This document shows, piece by piece, positions 61,297 through 64,000 of a DNA stretch of 64,000 nucleotides (positions are counted from its first letter, which is position 1; each line of letters begins with the position of its first letter). Location: assembly GCF_900113085.1 (NCBI RefSeq), contig NZ_FOOC01000003.1, positions 264,345 to 328,344 on the forward strand, read 5' to 3'. Made by a program: the position numbers and the translations under genes. The notes beneath the pieces are model-generated. The model was not told the DNA's origin. It was given only the letters and a program-made list of their open reading frames with translations, and did no database searches. This DNA comes from Fontimonas thermophila. GTDB lineage: Bacteria > Pseudomonadota > Gammaproteobacteria > Nevskiales > Nevskiaceae.

Positions 61297-61360
61297 GCCC
61301 AGGACCGGTTCTGCTGTAATGGAACGAGTCTAATCCTGTCCTGTGACCCGAATCTTGCGC
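61297..61360. promoter_or_regulatory. Divergent control region AST operon/ABC transporter
   Basis: A 64-base gap separates the leftward AST operon from the rightward transporter operon. It is short enough for one regulator, such as ArgR or an arginine-responsive LysR protein, to control both sides. No ArgR-like palindrome or convincing promoter pair can be pointed to by eye. Confidence 0.35.
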
Positions 61361-62170
61361 ATGAGGAAAATCCTGGGTGCCCTGCTGGGGTTGTGGGTTG
61401 CACTGCCTGCATGGAGCGCCGACCAGGCGCTATGGGAGAAAAGCACGCTCAACCGGATCCTTGCGCGCGGCGAGCTGCGGGTCGGCCTCGAAGCCGGCTA
61501 TATGCCCTTCGAGATGCGTGACAAGAAGGGCAACATCATCGGCTTCGACGTTGACATCGCGCGGCTGATGGCCAAGGCCATGGGCGTGAAACTGACGCTG
61601 GTCAACACGCAGTGGGATGGCATCATCCCGGCGCTGTTGACCGACAAGTTCGATGTACTGATGGGCGGGATGACGATCACGCCCGAGCGCAATCTGCAGG
61701 TCAATTTCACCGATCCGTACATTTACATCGGCCAGACCGTGCTGCTCGCGCGCAAGCATGAGCACACGATCACCGTTTACAGCCAGCTCGACGATCCGCG
61801 CTACACGATCGCCACCAAGCTCGGCACCACCGGCGAGATCGCGGCGCGGCGGTACATGCCCAAGGCCCGCATCAAGAGCTTCGAGAGCGAGGCCGACGCG
61901 GCGATGGAAGTCCGCAATGGGCGCGCCGACGCTTTCGTTTACGACATGCCCTACAACGTCGTCTATGCGGCGCAGTTTCCGGATGCGCTGGTCCATCTCA
62001 AAGAGCCGTTCACGCGCGAGGCCCTGGGCTGGGCCGTGCGCAAGGGCGATCCGGACTTCCTCAACTGGCTGAACCATTTCCTGCGCCAGATCAAGGACGA
62101 CGGCGTCTATGACGCGCTGTACAAGAAATGGTTCGAAAACACCGCGTGGCTGCAGCATGTCGCGAACTGA
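61361..62170 (+). CDS. Polar amino acid ABC transporter substrate-binding protein
   Basis: A 269-residue periplasmic binding protein of the lysine/arginine/ornithine/histidine family. The signal peptide is about 20 residues (MRKILGALLGLWVALPAWSA). The mature part has LRVGLEAGYMPFEMRDKKGNIIGFDVDIARLMAKA (split at about 36-70) and GIIPALLTDKFDVLMGGMTITPER (about 87-110), typical ligand-site regions. Position next to the AST operon suggests arginine or ornithine. GTG 61343 is an alternative start. The gene overlaps the permease start by 14 bases. Confidence 0.88.
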   Translation: MRKILGALLGLWVALPAWSADQALWEKSTLNRILARGELRVGLEAGYMPFEMRDKKGNIIGFDVDIARLMAKAMGVKLTLVNTQWDGIIPALLTDKFDVLMGGMTITPERNLQVNFTDPYIYIGQTVLLARKHEHTITVYSQLDDPRYTIATKLGTTGEIAARRYMPKARIKSFESEADAAMEVRNGRADAFVYDMPYNVVYAAQFPDALVHLKEPFTREALGWAVRKGDPDFLNWLNHFLRQIKDDGVYDALYKKWFENTAWLQHVAN

Positions 62171-63113
62171 CCGCCTGCTGCGTGCCGTGATCTGGTATGC
62201 GCTTTATGTGGCACTGCTCGCGGCCCTGGCCTGGGGTATCTACGCCGCCGCCCAGCGTGTCGATTACGACTGGAACTGGAGCCGGGTGCCGCAGTACATC
62301 GTCAGCTTCGACGGCGAGGAAATCCTTGCGCCGTTCGACGGTTTCGTTGCACTCGCCGACGATGGCCGCACGATCCGGCTCAGCGCCCTGCGTACGGCCG
62401 AAACGGCCGAAATCCACGGATTCGACCGTATCACCGTTGGCGACGGCGATCTCGTCCTCGAAAACGACGTCATCGCGATCCGCAGCGGAATCACGCCGGG
62501 TCCACTCGCCTGGGGCTTGTGGCTGACGCTCAAGCTGTCGGCGATCTCGCTGGTGTTTGCACTCATCATCGGTGTCCTCGCCGGGCTTGCACGTGTGGCC
62601 AGTAATCCGGCAGCGCGTGCGTTGTCCGCGACTTACGTCGAAATCATCCGCGGTACCCCACTGCTCGTGCAGATCTTCATCTTCTATTTCTTCGTCGGCA
62701 CCGTGCTGGATCTGTCGGCCTTCACCGCCGGCGTCGCCGCTCTGGCCGTGTTTACCGGCGCTTACGTCGCCGAGATCGTGCGTGCCGGCATCGAGGCCGT
62801 GCCGCGTGGGCAGATGGAGGCGGCGCGCAGCCTGGGACTGTCGTATGCACAGGCGATGCGCCACGTGATCCTGCCGCAGGCGCTGAAAAAATCCCTGCCG
62901 CCGCTGGCCGGACAATTCATCAATCTGATCAAGGATTCCTCGCTGGTGTCGGTGATGGCGCTGACCGATCTCACCAAGGCCGGCCGCGAAGTGGTGAGCT
63001 CGACGTTCAGTCCTTTCGAAGTCTGGTTCACCGTCGCGGCGATGTACCTGCTGCTGACCGGCACGTTGTCGCTGTGGGTCCGGCGCCTCGAACGCAGGCT
63101 CGCCCATGGCTGA
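62157..63113 (+). CDS. Polar amino acid ABC transporter permease with N-terminal extension
   Basis: A 318-residue inner-membrane permease of the HisQ/HisM family, about 80 residues longer than the usual 230-240. After a first helix (about 8-28) there is a hydrophilic stretch (about 30-110, including [20 protein letters not shown] and [20 protein letters not shown]) that is probably periplasmic. The normal permease core then begins near 115. The EAA loop is [25 protein letters not shown] (about 221-245). ATG 62157 overlaps the binding-protein gene; its own end overlaps the ATPase start by 8 bases. Confidence 0.88.
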   Translation: MSRTDRLLRAVIWYALYVALLAALAWGIYAAAQRVDYDWNWSRVPQYIVSFDGEEILAPFDGFVALADDGRTIRLSALRTAETAEIHGFDRITVGDGDLVLENDVIAIRSGITPGPLAWGLWLTLKLSAISLVFALIIGVLAGLARVASNPAARALSATYVEIIRGTPLLVQIFIFYFFVGTVLDLSAFTAGVAALAVFTGAYVAEIVRAGIEAVPRGQMEAARSLGLSYAQAMRHVILPQALKKSLPPLAGQFINLIKDSSLVSVMALTDLTKAGREVVSSTFSPFEVWFTVAAMYLLLTGTLSLWVRRLERRLAHG

Positions 63114-63849
63114 TGTCTTGATCGAAGTCCGTGGCGTCTGCAAGACCTACGCCAACGGCGTGGTCGCGCTCGACGATGTATCGCTCACCGTCGAGAAAGG
63201 CGAGGTCGTCTGCATCGTCGGGCCCAGCGGCTCGGGCAAATCGACGCTGCTGCGCACGCTCAATGCGCTGGAGCCGATCAGCAGCGGAGACGTCCGGGTG
63301 CTCGGCGAGCGGGTGCACGACCCGCGGACCGACCTCAACCGTCTGCGCACGCGTGTCGGCATGGTATTCCAATCGTTCAACCTGTTCCCACACCGGACGG
63401 TGCTGGAGAACCTGACGCTGGCACCGCGCATCGTCCAGCGCATTGGCGATGTCCAGGCACGCGAGCGCGCGCTGCATCTGCTGGACAAAGTCGGGCTCGC
63501 CGACAAGCACAACCACTACCCGGGACAGCTCTCCGGCGGCCAGCAGCAGCGCGTCGCGATCGCGCGCGCGCTCGCGATGAATCCGGAAGTCATGTTGTTC
63601 GACGAGCCCACCAGCGCCCTCGATCCGGAAAAGGTCGGCGAGGTACTCGACGTGATGAAGGCTCTGGCCGCCGAGGGGATGACCATGTGCGTGGTCACCC
63701 ATGAGATGGGATTCGCACGCGCGGTTGCCGACCGTGTCGTGTTCATGGAGTCGGGGCGGATCACTCACGTCGATGCGCCCGAGCGGTTCTTCACCGGCTC
63801 CGGCCATGCGCGCCTGCAGGCCTTCCTCGGGCAGGTTCTGCATGGATGA
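63106..63849 (+). CDS. Polar amino acid ABC transporter ATP-binding protein
   Basis: A 247-residue ABC ATPase of the HisP/GlnQ group. Walker [10 protein letters not shown] (about 38-46), Q-loop [16 protein letters not shown], signature [10 protein letters not shown] (about 141-150), Walker [15 protein letters not shown] (about 162-175) and the switch histidine in [11 protein letters not shown] (about 194-204) are all intact. It completes a binding protein-permease-ATPase operon. Only one permease gene is present, so the membrane part would be a homodimer. Confidence 0.94.
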   Translation: MADVLIEVRGVCKTYANGVVALDDVSLTVEKGEVVCIVGPSGSGKSTLLRTLNALEPISSGDVRVLGERVHDPRTDLNRLRTRVGMVFQSFNLFPHRTVLENLTLAPRIVQRIGDVQARERALHLLDKVGLADKHNHYPGQLSGGQQQRVAIARALAMNPEVMLFDEPTSALDPEKVGEVLDVMKALAAEGMTMCVVTHEMGFARAVADRVVFMESGRITHVDAPERFFTGSGHARLQAFLGQVLHG

Positions 63850-63971
63850 TGGTCATCGACTACCATTCCGGTGCGTCTGCGAACACCAGTAGCAGCCGCC
63901 GGCACACCTGGCAGCCTGCCGGCGCCATTGAGCGCCAGGGATGGCTCGGGTGGTAGCGGTTGTCGAGATAC

Positions 63972-64000
63972 GCCCTTGTAGCTCAGTGGGTGAGCCGGGG
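63972..64000 (+). tRNA. Probable 5' part of a tRNA, cut by the window edge
   Basis: GCCCTTG-TA-GCTC-AGTGGGT-GAGC looks like the acceptor strand, the TA at positions 8-9, a four-pair D-stem (GCTC/GAGC) and a D-loop with GG. The base before GAGC is T where A21 is usual, a small departure. The anticodon lies beyond the window, so the amino acid cannot be named. Confidence 0.45.

Overview
The window is a GC-rich chromosomal segment, densely coded on both strands. It reads as a gammaproteobacterium. The run clpS-clpA-infA-bpt-aat ... ftsK-lolA-rarA-crcB-serS matches the order known from Pseudomonas aeruginosa, and xseB-ispA-dxs, parE-parC, yceD-rpmF-plsX and a ProtoGAG-type arginine succinyltransferase (AST) set are also typical. 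High GC, many GTG starts, a CHASE2 cyclase, an RND/MMPL exporter and Baeyer-Villiger/acyl-CoA genes would fit the Xanthomonadales/Nevskiales side of the class. The taxon is an inference and could not be tested here.

Layout. 0-1.9 kb: yceD-rpmF-plsX. 1.9-8.4 kb (minus): a TSUP permease and gspC-D-E-F of a type II secretion system. 8.6-12 kb: a CHASE2 nucleotide cyclase and glutaryl-CoA dehydrogenase. 12.1-16.6 kb: a complete bacterial N-degron module, with ClpS and ClpA as reader and unfoldase and Aat and Bpt as N-terminal residue writers, around infA. 17.2-23.4 kb: ftsK-lolA-rarA-crcB-serS. 23.5-24.7 kb: an outer-membrane-like protein and a small exported protein, closed by a strong terminator. 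24.8-29.6 kb: sulfite reduction and siroheme (DUF934, cysI, cysB, cysG). 29.6-32.8 kb (minus): xseB-ispA-dxs. 32.9-38.1 kb: parE, parC, htpX. 38.3-41.7 kb: a DUF1800/DUF1501 pair and a P-loop kinase. 41.8-46.5 kb: panE-like reductase, a LolA-like periplasmic protein and an RND/MMPL exporter fused to a cyclic-nucleotide-binding domain. 46.6-51.7 kb: SDR, greB, Baeyer-Villiger monooxygenase, acyl-CoA dehydrogenase, enoyl-CoA hydratase. 52-53.3 kb: astC/argD with a long structured leader. 53.3-55.7 kb (minus): gspA-gspB. 55.8-61.3 kb (minus): M20 hydrolase-astA-astD-astB-elaA. 61.4-63.8 kb (plus): a polar amino acid ABC transporter divergent from the AST genes. A probable tRNA begins at the right edge.

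How the parts fit. The AST genes, the divergent transporter and astC together suggest arginine or ornithine uptake and degradation. AstE is not seen, and an M20 hydrolase sits first in the operon. The secretion genes lie in two loci about 45 kb apart, and no pseudopilin genes are present. The cys cluster gives the last step of assimilatory sulfite reduction plus its siroheme cofactor and regulator.

No CRISPR array, insertion sequence, prophage or clear defence system was found. The least ordinary items are the astC leader, the M20 gene in the AST operon, the RND-CNBD fusion, the enlarged ABC permease, the ParC alanine at the quinolone position and the uncharacterised exported pair at 23.5-24.6 kb.
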